Below are positions 25,394-33,941 of a stretch of 64,000 bases of DNA, in pieces. Source of the stretch: Bdellovibrionaceae bacterium UBA2316 (lineage in GTDB: Bacteria; Bdellovibrionota; Bdellovibrionia; Bdellovibrionales; Bdellovibrionaceae). The notes under the pieces are model-generated. The model saw nothing but the letters and a program-made list of their open reading frames with translations, was not told the DNA's origin and did not search any database. The position numbers and the translations under genes were made by a program. Within the stretch, counting starts at the first letter, position 1; each line of letters starts with the position of its first letter. The stretch spans positions 1 to 64,000 of the forward strand of contig DDVI01000017.1 in NCBI GenBank assembly GCA_002345205.1, given 5' to 3'.

Positions 25394-26683
25394 ATGGCAG
25401 TGGATCCCGCAAAAGAGCGCAATCGCTACAATAGTAAGTTAACTGATATACAAAACGATTATCAGGAAAAAAAACGCAAGCTAGTTGAGTCGAAAGAAAA
25501 AGAAATCGACGAGCTTTCTGGTTATTACGATCGAAAGAAAGACTCAATTGTAGAAAATCAAGCGGCCGTTATTAATCACATCGAAAAATCGCAGCAGAAA
25601 ACAATGGAGCATGCGCAGGAACAGCGCAAAAAAGTTGTAAGTAAAAGTCAAAACGAGCTTAAAGAGTTAGAAACTACCTATAGTAAAAAAACAAGTGATG
25701 CGTTAAAAAATCGAAATGAAAAATTTGAAGCTGCGAACCATTCCTATAAGGAAAAATTAGAAGAGCAGGAATCTAAGCAGGAAGAACGTCTTCAACGAAC
25801 GAAAGCCCGATCAAATGAAGAGTATCAGAAAATGGCTCAAAAATATAAAGATCAGGTGAAGAAGACTCAGAATCGCCAGGAATCAAATCTGAATCAAATT
25901 CGTGCGAATAACGAAGAGGTCATTAAGGGCGAACGCTATCGTGGACAAGAAGCCGAAAAAGAACTACGCGAAGACATCTCTAAACGCTATGAACGTGTCG
26001 ATAGACTTGGTGAACAAAAAATCACTGAGAAAAAAACATCGATTGAAACTAAAGAGAAGAAACTGGATTCCGAACATCAGAAAAACTTAGCCAATCAGAA
26101 ATCAACCTATGAAAATCGAGAAAAGCGTTTGCAGACAGAATACAATCAACGCTTCATGGATAAAAAGCAAGCCAACCAAGACAGTATGCGCAGTCAACAA
26201 CGCGGCTTTGATTCCATTTATCAAAAAAATGAAACGAATAATAAAGTTTCATTGCAGATCCAAGCACGCAATTACGCAAAGGCACTAGCGCAGCAGCATC
26301 GCGATTTTATGACTCAATCGTCGAAATACTCTGGAAAGGAAGACGATCCGTTTTATAAAGTGCAAGATCGCGGAAGTGAATTATCTGAAGATAGACACTT
26401 TTACGTTTTAAAAGCCTATGTTCCGGAACATGAAAAAGAAAATGTCCAAGTGGTCATCCAAAAAGATCGCGCGTCGGTGGCTACGCAGAGACAGTTTAAT
26501 GAAAAGTTATCCGATGAAAATGGTAAGAAAATCGAAACCAATTCCGCGCAGACCTTGCGCGAAGAGTTTGCTTTTGAATCACCAATCATCACGGAAGGTA
26601 TCGCACGGGAACGCAGTGGCGATTATATTTTTGTAACCATTCCTAAGCTTCAATCCTTTAAAAACTGGAATATAAAAGGCTAA
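25394..26683 (+). CDS. Long coiled-coil protein with C-terminal Hsp20-like domain
   Basis: A cytoplasmic 429-residue protein. Residues about 10-310 are almost entirely charged heptads rich in Lys, Glu, Gln and Asn, a long coiled coil without breaks. The last 100 residues change to a beta-rich domain with FYVLKAYVPEHEKENVQV, a basic mid-part and IARERSGDYIFVTIPK, which resembles an alpha-crystallin/Hsp20 sandwich. Such a fusion is unusual: it may be a scaffold that holds clients, or a filament-type protein. The C-terminal assignment is an inference from strand pattern and the YVPE-type start. It is followed within 60 bases by the signal-peptide kinase gene. Confidence 0.7.
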   Translation: MAVDPAKERNRYNSKLTDIQNDYQEKKRKLVESKEKEIDELSGYYDRKKDSIVENQAAVINHIEKSQQKTMEHAQEQRKKVVSKSQNELKELETTYSKKTSDALKNRNEKFEAANHSYKEKLEEQESKQEERLQRTKARSNEEYQKMAQKYKDQVKKTQNRQESNLNQIRANNEEVIKGERYRGQEAEKELREDISKRYERVDRLGEQKITEKKTSIETKEKKLDSEHQKNLANQKSTYENREKRLQTEYNQRFMDKKQANQDSMRSQQRGFDSIYQKNETNNKVSLQIQARNYAKALAQQHRDFMTQSSKYSGKEDDPFYKVQDRGSELSEDRHFYVLKAYVPEHEKENVQVVIQKDRASVATQRQFNEKLSDENGKKIETNSAQTLREEFAFESPIITEGIARERSGDYIFVTIPKLQSFKNWNIKG

Positions 26684-26739
26684 ATAGGCGGCTGTCTCAA
26701 AACAAGACAGGTGTGTGATTTGCATTTTTACCTAGAAGA

Positions 26740-29106
26740 ATGATTCGATTCTTCTGGAATGTATGTATATTCATTTTAATCGCTCTGTCTGCCACGTCTG
26801 TGTACGCAGTAAAGACAATTATTGGCGAGCAGATTCAGATAGATGGCCAAATGTTTGAAATCGAAAAACCAATTGCCAGTGGAGGCTTTGGGCACGTTTA
26901 TGTCGTACGCTCATTGAGAGACACTGACATCAAATATGCTTTAAAAATTTTCTCCCATTCTCGCGAACGGAAAGCATTTAACCCTCAACAAATGCGGGCC
27001 GGTAGAAACAAAGCCTACCAGAAGATAATTCAGATTGATCGTGAAGGTAAACAGCTTAAATTTGCGCCACGTTTTGTGAAGGTAAATATAGATCCGTCTT
27101 TTAAATTAAGTGAAGCCGAGGCCGCTGCGTTAGCAGGGCATCCATCAAAAGATTTAGTGATTGTCATGCCGCTTGCAAAATCAGATTTGCAAGATTTAGT
27201 TGTCGTGTCCAGTCACTCAGTACCCGAGCGAATCAATTTAGCGATGAAAGTCATTGATGACGTGATGCCAGAACTAGCATTACTGGCCAATAATGATTTG
27301 GTTCATAACGATATCAAACTTGAAAATATTTTAGTTACCCAAGATGGCCGGCTTGGCCTTGCGGATTTTGACACCATCGTCAGGGCCGGCGCGACGATGC
27401 CTTTTAATACGCCGTATTTCTTGGCACCGGAACGACAAGGGAGAAATGTGTCCGCCCCAGTTTATCCCATTTCTGACATCTATAGTTTAGGAATTGTAGC
27501 TGGATTGATAGTCGCCCCCAGAGATGAGAATCATCAAACCACTGTCGACGTCCGAGATAGCGAAGTTTTTAGTGCCTATTTAGATCAGCTTGAAATCGAG
27601 ATCAGTTTAAAATACCCAGCGCTTAAGGAATCGTTTGCCCGGGTAAAACAGTTTTTAGATGCTAGCTTGGACGTTGTACCAGCGACACGCCTTGAAAAAT
27701 TATCTCAGTTTACGTCACTGTTCACCACGGGCCGAATGAAAGAGCGACGTGGTAATGACCGTCATTCTCAGGATATCGATTTGCTGAGAAAGGCCTTAAG
27801 TAACTTGGATCATGCGGCGATGACTCCGAAATATTTAGCCGATATCAAACGAAATATGCCTGACATTCAGCAGTTACTAACTGAACTAGCGAAAGAGAAT
27901 TCTTTATATATCGAAGCATTTTTGCTAGCGGCAAGGTTAGATATTGAGCTGCCGAACGGCAAAAATAATTTTTACTCAAAATTAAGATCCGCGCCGTTTC
28001 GTGAAATTCGACAAATTGACAATCTTAAAGCTTTTCTAAACCATTTAAGTCTAAACGGTACACGCGAACTAGATGCCGAGCTGCTGAAAATTTTACTTCA
28101 AAGATTTATATTACCTAAAGGAGCAAGTTTAGCTGGCCATGAAGATATCATTCGAATGATATCTTTAAAACCAGAAGTTGCGATGGCTTTTTCTGATGTG
28201 TTACTGCCACGTTTAGGAAATGACCCAGCATCGGAAACTAACATCAAGATGGCGCAATTGTTTGTGAATTCAGATGTTGTCCCGAACGAAGTCACAAGAG
28301 TCTGGTTAGAAACGGTTATTTCGCAAGGCACAACAAGTTCAGTTTCCGCGTTGACCTATGAAGCCATTAAAAAAATAAAATGGATTGCGCCTGCTCTAGT
28401 TGAATCTTTTTTATTTAGTGTTTCGGACCAGCCTACGGTTCTGTATCAAAAATTAAGATTGCTGAGTGCTCTCTTGCTTGAATCTATAACTAAGGTTAAT
28501 TTCACGGACCCTCGATTCTCTGCATTTTTGAACTCAACGCATGCTCATGTCCGTTGGGAAACGGCGAATCTGATGCTAGAAAACGGGTTCAAAAATGAGA
28601 TAGTTCAGGACGTTTTTATAAAAGACGGTATTGCTAACAATAAAACGTCCGCTACCGGTGGACAAATACAATTAGATTCAAATAAACAACTTCAAATTTT
28701 GAACACGCTGTTAACCGACCCTCGAAAGGAAAATGTGGCCGCCGATATGCTGTTCAGGCAACGAGCAGTGGATGCAGAGGTCGCCAGTCTATTGGGACGC
28801 AATTTAAATTTGGGTTCCCCAGAGCGCCGTATGCTTGTCAGTTTCCTACTCCTAAAAAACGAAAGTATTTCAATAGCATTAAAGCAGCAGGCATTGGTCG
28901 CTGCCGCAGATATACTTGGAGCTCCGGGGATTTCTTCGAAAACTATCTTAGATCAAATTCGTAAAAGCGCTAATAAAACAACGTGGTCGCCAAGCTTTCA
29001 AAGGATATTGGATCTGCGCAAGGCTCAAAATGCCATTGAGCCGGACGGTATTTACTCCGGACCCTCGACTTTGAATATGAAAAGCTGTCAGTCATTTTAT
29101 CACTAG
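26740..29106 (+). CDS. Exported protein with Ser/Thr kinase-like domain and helical repeats
   Basis: The N-terminus is a typical signal peptide (hydrophobic core ILIALSATSV, cut after VYA, about residue 23). Residues about 38-290 are a eukaryotic-type kinase fold. The glycine loop is SGGFGHVYVV, the ATP lysine is Lys69 (YALKIF), the catalytic loop is VHNDIKLEN (Asp191, with Asn in place of the usual Arg of HRD), DFD replaces DFG (Asp209), and APER is the P+1 anchor. The catalytic Lys and Asp are present, so activity is possible. Residues about 330-788 are helical and look like HEAT/ARM repeats. A kinase delivered outside the cytoplasm is unusual, because ATP is scarce in the periplasm. For a predator, use inside prey is an attractive but unproven idea. 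Confidence 0.85.
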   Translation: MIRFFWNVCIFILIALSATSVYAVKTIIGEQIQIDGQMFEIEKPIASGGFGHVYVVRSLRDTDIKYALKIFSHSRERKAFNPQQMRAGRNKAYQKIIQIDREGKQLKFAPRFVKVNIDPSFKLSEAEAAALAGHPSKDLVIVMPLAKSDLQDLVVVSSHSVPERINLAMKVIDDVMPELALLANNDLVHNDIKLENILVTQDGRLGLADFDTIVRAGATMPFNTPYFLAPERQGRNVSAPVYPISDIYSLGIVAGLIVAPRDENHQTTVDVRDSEVFSAYLDQLEIEISLKYPALKESFARVKQFLDASLDVVPATRLEKLSQFTSLFTTGRMKERRGNDRHSQDIDLLRKALSNLDHAAMTPKYLADIKRNMPDIQQLLTELAKENSLYIEAFLLAARLDIELPNGKNNFYSKLRSAPFREIRQIDNLKAFLNHLSLNGTRELDAELLKILLQRFILPKGASLAGHEDIIRMISLKPEVAMAFSDVLLPRLGNDPASETNIKMAQLFVNSDVVPNEVTRVWLETVISQGTTSSVSALTYEAIKKIKWIAPALVESFLFSVSDQPTVLYQKLRLLSALLLESITKVNFTDPRFSAFLNSTHAHVRWETANLMLENGFKNEIVQDVFIKDGIANNKTSATGGQIQLDSNKQLQILNTLLTDPRKENVAADMLFRQRAVDAEVASLLGRNLNLGSPERRMLVSFLLLKNESISIALKQQALVAAADILGAPGISSKTILDQIRKSANKTTWSPSFQRILDLRKAQNAIEPDGIYSGPSTLNMKSCQSFYH

Positions 29107-29133
29107 GTAAATATTTGAAATGGTGAACCACGC

Positions 29134-29646
29134 TTGCCAATAAACGAATTATTGCAAGCTATTGATTTCACCGAATTTATCGTCAAAATCAGCAAACGAA
29201 TTTCTGCTGAAGACAAGCAAAATGTAGCCGAAATGTACTCTAAAGGCATGTCCCTTCGCGACATCTCAAAACAGCTTGGAATGTCGAAAAACGGAGTTCG
29301 CTCAAGTATTTTAAGAGCTGGGCAAAAGCTTCGTGAACCCACTCCTAAAGCCACCCGCATGCGGTCACTCAAGTCAGGTAAGCAGGCCGCTCTACCGTAC
29401 TATGGATTCTGCTACTTTGAAGGGAAGATCGTCAAAGACCCAAGAGAGTTTCCAACTCTTCAAAGAATTCATCACCTCTGGAGCCAGGGGCGTACTATTC
29501 ATCAAATTAATCTCGAACTGAATCGAGCCAAGCTTCCGTCACGCACGGGCAAAGTTTGGAGCTGGGCCGCCATTCAAAACATCGTCGCTCGGTTTGAAAA
29601 CAAACAAGTCATTCTCACTAAAGGGGGAAAATATGAATTTAGATAA
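29134..29646 (+). CDS. Recombinase-domain protein lacking the resolvase catalytic part
   Basis: A 170-residue protein from a TTG start. The first 75 residues contain a helix-turn-helix (GMSLRDISKQLGMSKNGVRS). The rest resembles the recombinase domain (PF07508 type) that follows the catalytic domain in large serine recombinases, with LPYYGFCYFEGKIV and a second HTH in WSWAAIQNIVARF. The N-terminal resolvase domain with its catalytic Ser is absent, so it cannot recombine DNA alone. It may be a remnant, or a directionality or control factor. It marks the change from chromosomal to element-type genes. It overlaps the next small gene by 14 bases. Confidence 0.7.
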   Translation: MPINELLQAIDFTEFIVKISKRISAEDKQNVAEMYSKGMSLRDISKQLGMSKNGVRSSILRAGQKLREPTPKATRMRSLKSGKQAALPYYGFCYFEGKIVKDPREFPTLQRIHHLWSQGRTIHQINLELNRAKLPSRTGKVWSWAAIQNIVARFENKQVILTKGGKYEFR

Positions 29647-29854
29647 GCTGATTGCTATTGCCGCTGGAGTCGTCCTCGCGCTTTCAATAACGATGAACCT
29701 CGATAAGGTTCAAACGCTGATCTGGCGAGCTCAAGCCAAGCTCATCTATGAATCAAGAACAGAAACTTGGGGAAGCCCACGGTTTTTCCCGCGTGAATCT
29801 GATAGGCAGAACATAAAAGTTAAAGTGCAAAAAGCAAAACAAAGTCAGTTGTAA
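29633..29854 (+). CDS. Small membrane protein of the integrated element
   Basis: A product of 73 residues. An N-terminal membrane segment (about 6-22, IAIAAGVVLALSITMN) is followed by a basic tail with many Lys and Arg. ATG 29633 has an AAAGGGGG ribosome site, whereas upstream starts in the same frame have none. It overlaps the recombinase-like gene end. Function unknown. Confidence 0.55.
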   Translation: MNLDKLIAIAAGVVLALSITMNLDKVQTLIWRAQAKLIYESRTETWGSPRFFPRESDRQNIKVKVQKAKQSQL

Positions 29855-30085
29855 TTTCAGACTTCACATCTCCCTTTGGCTCGCCGCTCTTACGAAGTTC
29901 GACCTTTTCTCGCATCTCCGCACGGGCATCGCGCCAGCCCCTTTGGGAGCTGTCACGAGCCCTGCCGCATTCGCGTGTCGATGCGCGGTCGATCCTCTTC
30001 AGAGCTGGTTTGCCTTCTCGGAGCCCACTCCTTCTGCGAAGGGCTCCTCAAACAAGAGGCAAAGCCCAATCAAAGGGAGATAAAT
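29855..30085. promoter_or_regulatory. Leader region with inverted repeat and a motif shared with the 54.8-kb operon
   Basis: A GC-richer stretch than its surroundings, with the inverted repeat GGAGCCC (30020-30026) / GGGCTCC (30040-30046). Its core GAGCCCACTCCTTCTGC (30021-30037) matches GAGCCACTCCTTTTGC at 54762-54777 almost exactly, and both are followed by CTCAAACAA and a ribosome site before a small gene. It is possibly a shared promoter or attenuator of the element. Confidence 0.45.
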
Positions 30086-30529
30086 ATGAACACTGAACTT
30101 AAAGAAAAACTGACTCAACTTGCTTTCCATCGCTCACTTCCATTTTGCTACAACTGTTACCACGAATGTCCATCTGGTCGCTGTGAATCTTGCGGCTCCG
30201 ATGATCTCATGCGCTCTTTAGATGGCGTTGGCTGCGAGTACGGTACAGATTGGATAATCAAGCATATTCTTGAAACAGATCTAACATCTGTCGATCTTGA
30301 AGAGTCTTTCGAGGACATGATTCGCGAATGCTATCCAGAAACAACAAAGGTTGGCTGGATGGAGTTCGACACAGTTACACTCATGAAAGAAAATGATCCG
30401 ATAAGTTGGAGTTGTGCTCTTTCAGATTATGAATCTAACGAAGAGTCTGAGGGACTGATTGTTTCATTTGATGGCGGCTCGACGTACTTCCGAACGGAGG
30501 ATGTCGAAGAGCTCTGCGCAAATCTATAA
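30086..30529 (+). CDS. Small acidic zinc-finger protein of the integrated element
   Basis: A 147-residue protein. The start at 30086 has GGGAGATAA before it, whereas the frame opens far upstream without a ribosome site. The first 40 residues carry a zinc ribbon, FCYNCYHECPSGRCESCGSDDL, with two CxxC-type pairs. The remainder is very acidic, like DNA mimics and some antirestriction proteins. That comparison is a guess. It is co-located with the element's other small genes and shares its leader motif with the conjugation operon. Confidence 0.6.
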   Translation: MNTELKEKLTQLAFHRSLPFCYNCYHECPSGRCESCGSDDLMRSLDGVGCEYGTDWIIKHILETDLTSVDLEESFEDMIRECYPETTKVGWMEFDTVTLMKENDPISWSCALSDYESNEESEGLIVSFDGGSTYFRTEDVEELCANL

Positions 30530-30541
30530 GATAGCGCGCCT

Positions 30542-31456
30542 CTATCGTCCCCAGCGTCGCTGAATCTGTAAAGCGACGCCTCTTCCTAGGCTCGTGTTGA
30601 CGGGAGAGCCGAACAGAGTCTGATCTGAATAACTAAAAGTCCCAGACCATTCATCACTCGCCATGTAGCTTGCGCTTAAGACACCCGTGGCATATCGCTC
30701 GATGGAACCATCGTTACTTGTGCCAGAGTTTGAATTGGTCTTCACAGCGTCTTCGTAAGTCCAAGTGATGCTTGATCCGAATCGGTAGTCTTTCACGTTA
30801 TACCCAAGCCCGATTCCAAGATTGCCGCCGTAGCCTGGTTCTAACTTTCCGCTGAATTGTGAGTTGGAAACTTCTTTTCCAAATGAGCGATGAAATTCAA
30901 GCGAAGTAAATGAATCAAACCGCGCCCAAGTTTTTGTGAGGAGTGTTCCCATGCCCAACGCCCAGAAACCATTACCTCTTGAGTCAAGTCCGCCCACATC
31001 CGAGTCTGCTTTAGATTTTCCAGTCGGAAGAGTTAATTGCAAAAATCCAATTCCTTTCGGGCGAAACTGATTGTAGTCCCAATCTGGCAGATATTCGTAG
31101 CCAAGTGAAGTCGAAACATCTCCAAGGCCCGAGTAGTTTAAAGAGTCTCGGCTTCTTTGGATGACCGGAATCGAAAGGCCCGCTTGAAAGCGATCCCAAA
31201 AAATATGTGCGCCTTCGATTTTAAAAGTTTGAACTTGTTGGTGCGTATCCCATTTTCTCCAAATTCCTTGAGAGTCCACGTTGTCGATCACAACTTCGTT
31301 TGTTGAATACGAAGTCGTCAGTTGAGCTTTATCATCGCCTGCAATGATGGAAGGAGCTGCAAATCCGCCGCCACAGCAAGCTGCCGCACGCGCTTTTGTT
31401 CCGATAAAAACCGAAGCCCCAAGAAGACTAAAACACAAGATTAATATGTGTTTCAT
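30542..31456 (-). CDS. Outer-membrane beta-barrel protein of the copper/respiration island
   Basis: Signal peptide followed by CCGGG at the mature N-terminus, a Cys pair that might bind metal. The rest is an about 280-residue beta barrel with alternating strands of Tyr, Phe, Gly and Trp, including GLGDVSTSLGYEY, and ends QIQRRWGR. It resembles barrel proteins of the MetA-pathway/phenol-degradation (Phenol_MetA_deg) type. ATG 31456 is chosen over the TTG one codon upstream. Its start lies inside the end of the FixH/YtkA-like gene (29-base overlap), so the three minus-strand genes form one operon. Its role may be metal or small-solute passage. Confidence 0.7.
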   Translation of the reverse strand: MKHILILCFSLLGASVFIGTKARAAACCGGGFAAPSIIAGDDKAQLTTSYSTNEVVIDNVDSQGIWRKWDTHQQVQTFKIEGAHIFWDRFQAGLSIPVIQRSRDSLNYSGLGDVSTSLGYEYLPDWDYNQFRPKGIGFLQLTLPTGKSKADSDVGGLDSRGNGFWALGMGTLLTKTWARFDSFTSLEFHRSFGKEVSNSQFSGKLEPGYGGNLGIGLGYNVKDYRFGSSITWTYEDAVKTNSNSGTSNDGSIERYATGVLSASYMASDEWSGTFSYSDQTLFGSPVNTSLGRGVALQIQRRWGR

Positions 31457-31892
31457 CAATGACCTCTGTTCCGTTTTTCACTTGAAATCGAATTTCCCAA
31501 TCACCTGGCATAATGAAGAACACATTCGAGGCCCGGTAGGTACCTTCATCGACTCTTGCAGTTTGTGTCGGTATCGATCCGTGCCCCATACTCGGCATCC
31601 AAAGAACAACTTGCGGAGTTGTTGTTAAATCAACTTCAATCGGAGTTTGGTCTAATGAATTTAAGCGATAGGTTTTGAAAACAAGACTTCCCATCTCAGT
31701 TGAAGTGGGCTTTTTCTCCCAATGCCAGGCTAGACAAAGTTGTGAATTTGAAAATGTAGCTTGGCAGTCAGCTTTAGATTCTTGCGCGTTTGTTCCTTCA
31801 CTACCTGAATCGGAACCCTTAACGTATTTGGGTTCAGCGCATCCAGCTAGGATAGCTAGCAGCAAAATCGAAAATAACTTTCTACCAAACAT
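31428..31892 (-). CDS. Lipoprotein with FixH/YtkA-like domain
   Basis: A lipoprotein signal with lipobox ILAGC. The domain in the second half has WMPSMGHGSIPTQ, then NVFFIMPGDWEIRF. The same pattern recurs in the protein at 36511 (WMPSMGHGSAPTQ and NVYFVMGGEWEVRV). These two are paralogues of the YtkA/FixH-type beta-sandwich that often accompanies copper handling. Met and His in MPSMGH are good Cu ligands. The first 60 residues contain two Cys and a Ser/Gly-rich linker. It sits in a divergent operon facing the RegB-like gene. Confidence 0.78.
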   Translation of the reverse strand: MFGRKLFSILLLAILAGCAEPKYVKGSDSGSEGTNAQESKADCQATFSNSQLCLAWHWEKKPTSTEMGSLVFKTYRLNSLDQTPIEVDLTTTPQVVLWMPSMGHGSIPTQTARVDEGTYRASNVFFIMPGDWEIRFQVKNGTEVIDETHINLVF

Positions 31893-32445
31893 TTTTCTCT
31901 CCTCTTGAAATCGCGCATCCTAGTGTGCGGCCCTCTGGAGTACGAACTGATTTTCCTGCGTGCAGATCTTCTAGAGCTTCTCTTAGAAATTTTTTGTCGG
32001 CCTTTGCGCAGTCTTTGCTGTTTGAAACGCCACCTTGATAAAGAACTTCGCCGTTTGATCCAAAAATATAAGCATGGGGTGTTTTAAAAGCTTTCAAGTC
32101 ATCTGCTAGTTTTGCTTTTTCATCTTCGATTACTGGAAATGGAAAAGCGGCTTTTTCAAAATAGGGCTTAGAGATATCTTTTCCTTCGTCCACATTGGAA
32201 TGGACGGCGACAAAATTAAATTCCTTATAGGCATTCGCAAGGTCTCGAAGTTCGGTGTTGTGGCTGTTTGAGCATGGGCATCTGGCCGAAAGAAAAACGA
32301 CAACTAATCCCTTTTTGTCGTTTGCATCGACGTGGACCTTTGCTTCTGTTAGAAGATCTTTGCCTTCGATGGATTTCGTTTGCGGCGCAGCAGAAGCCGC
32401 AAGAGAAAGGAATAATCCTAAAATAATAAAGAGTGTGTTTTTCAT
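31882..32445 (-). CDS. Exported thioredoxin-fold protein (peroxiredoxin/AhpC-like)
   Basis: The start at 32445 begins a signal peptide (core FIILGLFLSLAASA). The mature protein is a thioredoxin fold: strand LVVVFLSARCPCSNSHNTEL carries a CPC pair in the active-site position of redoxin/AlkB-type proteins, and later PHAYIFGSNGEVLYQGG is the cis-Pro-like turn. CPC rather than CxxC suggests electron delivery or disulphide reduction. A longer frame opens at 32529 but would put residues before the signal. It overlaps the lipoprotein gene and begins the minus operon controlled by the palindrome at 32482. Probably maintains copper-site thiols of Sco or PCu(A)C proteins. Confidence 0.8.
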   Translation of the reverse strand: MKNTLFIILGLFLSLAASAAPQTKSIEGKDLLTEAKVHVDANDKKGLVVVFLSARCPCSNSHNTELRDLANAYKEFNFVAVHSNVDEGKDISKPYFEKAAFPFPVIEDEKAKLADDLKAFKTPHAYIFGSNGEVLYQGGVSNSKDCAKADKKFLREALEDLHAGKSVRTPEGRTLGCAISRGEKNVW

Positions 32446-32481
32446 ATCACTCTTCATAGCTGAAAACCCGAACAAGCACAG

Positions 32482-32498
32482 TGCAACAAGATGTTGCA
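32482..32498. promoter_or_regulatory. Palindromic operator in the divergent redox promoter
   Basis: A perfect 7-3-7 dyad TGCAACA-AGA-TGTTGCA between the thioredoxin-like gene (minus) and the RegB-like kinase gene (plus). Matching dyads occur at 37630 and 38982, so it is probably the binding site of one regulator, best guess the RegA-like protein encoded beside it. Confidence 0.65.
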
Positions 32499-32582
32499 TA
32501 GGACCGCTTTTCAGTGCCAGCACTAGCAATTTGGGCTATATCGTCTTTCGTGGTAGCCATTCAAAAACTGCAAAACTTTTTT

Positions 32583-33941
32583 ATGACAGTTCGTGATTCG
32601 AAGCGCAGCAAAGGCGTCTTTCAATCCGCTATCTTTGAAATCGCAAACTTCTTCCGGTTCCCTAAAATCGAAGGTCATACCGAGAACGCAAAATTGAATT
32701 GGCTTGTTCGCCTACGATGGGGAGCTATCGCTCTTTTCTTTTGTATGGCGGGTCCGGGATATATTTTTGGTGCACTCAATCGCACAACGATTGCGATCTT
32801 TATCGGAATCATTGGCTTTCTATTTATCTTCAATCTTTTAACTCATCTTATTTTTGTCGAGAGTAAGACTCCCGTTGGACCACTTTTTATAGGGTTTCAG
32901 CTGGCATTTGATTTGGCTGTTCTAACGGCCTTGCTGTTGATCTCTGGAAGTTTCGGAAACCCTTTTGTTGCTTTGTTTCTGTTGAACGCAGGACTGGGCG
33001 GAGTGCTCATTCGAGGGCGAAACTCTTGGCCGTTTGTTGTTCTTTGCCATGCCTTTCTGATTGCTCTTCAAATTGAATTTGCAACGAACAACACGGAGTT
33101 GAGTCCGCAAACATTTTGGATATTCGTTTTTGTTTCGCACATCTTGGTGTTTTCAGTTTGGTTGGTGATGCGTTCATTGGGAACTTATCTTGAGGGACAT
33201 TTTGAAAGCCTAAGCCAAGTTCGCATCCAAAATGAAAAACAGGATCGACTGCGGGCCATTGGCGCTTTAGCCGCAGGTTTTTCGCATGAATTTGCAAGCC
33301 CTTTGAATGCAGCCAAACTTCGTTTGGATCGGCTTGAGCGAGCTTTTGATAAATTTGAACCGACACAGAATTGGTCGACATCGGCCAAAGAAAATTTATC
33401 TGAAGCCAGAGAAAGCATCAAAGCTTGTGAATCAGTTATTCATTCGATGAACGCTTCACAACTTGATGTGCGTGATCACAATTTAAAACCTGTTAGCATG
33501 AAAGATTTCATTCAAGATGTCACCGATTCGTGGCGTGAAGAACACCCGAATGCTCGTTTGAAAGTGGATAACCAAATCACAAGTTCGCTTCTGGTATCTC
33601 CGATTAACTTGGCTCAAGTAATCCTGAATCTTCTGGATAATGCTTTTGAAGCGAACCCTAAAGGCGAAGTGAATTTTAGCCTCAAAGAGGTTTCGTCAAA
33701 TATTGAATTATCGGTCGAAGATGAAGGCCCAGGGTTCAGTGACCGAGTTCTAGATCGCCAGGGCGAACCGTTCGTGACAACAAAAACGAATGGAACAGGC
33801 CTGGGCATTTATGTCAGTGAAATTTTCGTGCAAAGCCTTAACGGTAATTTGTCGATCATCAACAAGCCGAATTCTTCAGGCGCTATCGTTACGCTGTCTT
33901 GGCCCAAGTCCATGCCCGCAGATTCAGGTGGTGAACGATGA
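32583..33941 (+). CDS. RegB/PrrB-type redox sensor histidine kinase
   Basis: A membrane histidine kinase. About six membrane segments fill residues 40-200. Inside them is GSFGNPF (122-128), which matches the RegB quinone-binding motif GGxxNPF. The phosphoacceptor His235 is in FSHEFASPLN, the N-box is ILNLLDNAFEANPKG, and G-boxes DEGPGF and GTGLGIYV follow. Cys282 in the dimerisation region (KACES) sits about where RegB has its redox-active Cys. In proteobacteria RegB senses quinone redox state and Cys oxidation. A GTG at 32514 also opens the frame, but I prefer ATG 32583. It overlaps the regulator gene by 4 bases. Its targets here are likely the haem and copper genes around it. Confidence 0.88.
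   Translation: MTVRDSKRSKGVFQSAIFEIANFFRFPKIEGHTENAKLNWLVRLRWGAIALFFCMAGPGYIFGALNRTTIAIFIGIIGFLFIFNLLTHLIFVESKTPVGPLFIGFQLAFDLAVLTALLLISGSFGNPFVALFLLNAGLGGVLIRGRNSWPFVVLCHAFLIALQIEFATNNTELSPQTFWIFVFVSHILVFSVWLVMRSLGTYLEGHFESLSQVRIQNEKQDRLRAIGALAAGFSHEFASPLNAAKLRLDRLERAFDKFEPTQNWSTSAKENLSEARESIKACESVIHSMNASQLDVRDHNLKPVSMKDFIQDVTDSWREEHPNARLKVDNQITSSLLVSPINLAQVILNLLDNAFEANPKGEVNFSLKEVSSNIELSVEDEGPGFSDRVLDRQGEPFVTTKTNGTGLGIYVSEIFVQSLNGNLSIINKPNSSGAIVTLSWPKSMPADSGGER

Noticed and set aside
29876..30085. Extension of the zinc-finger protein frame upstream of 30086.
   Set aside because: No ribosome site for earlier starts, odd amino-acid content and overlap with the conserved leader motif.
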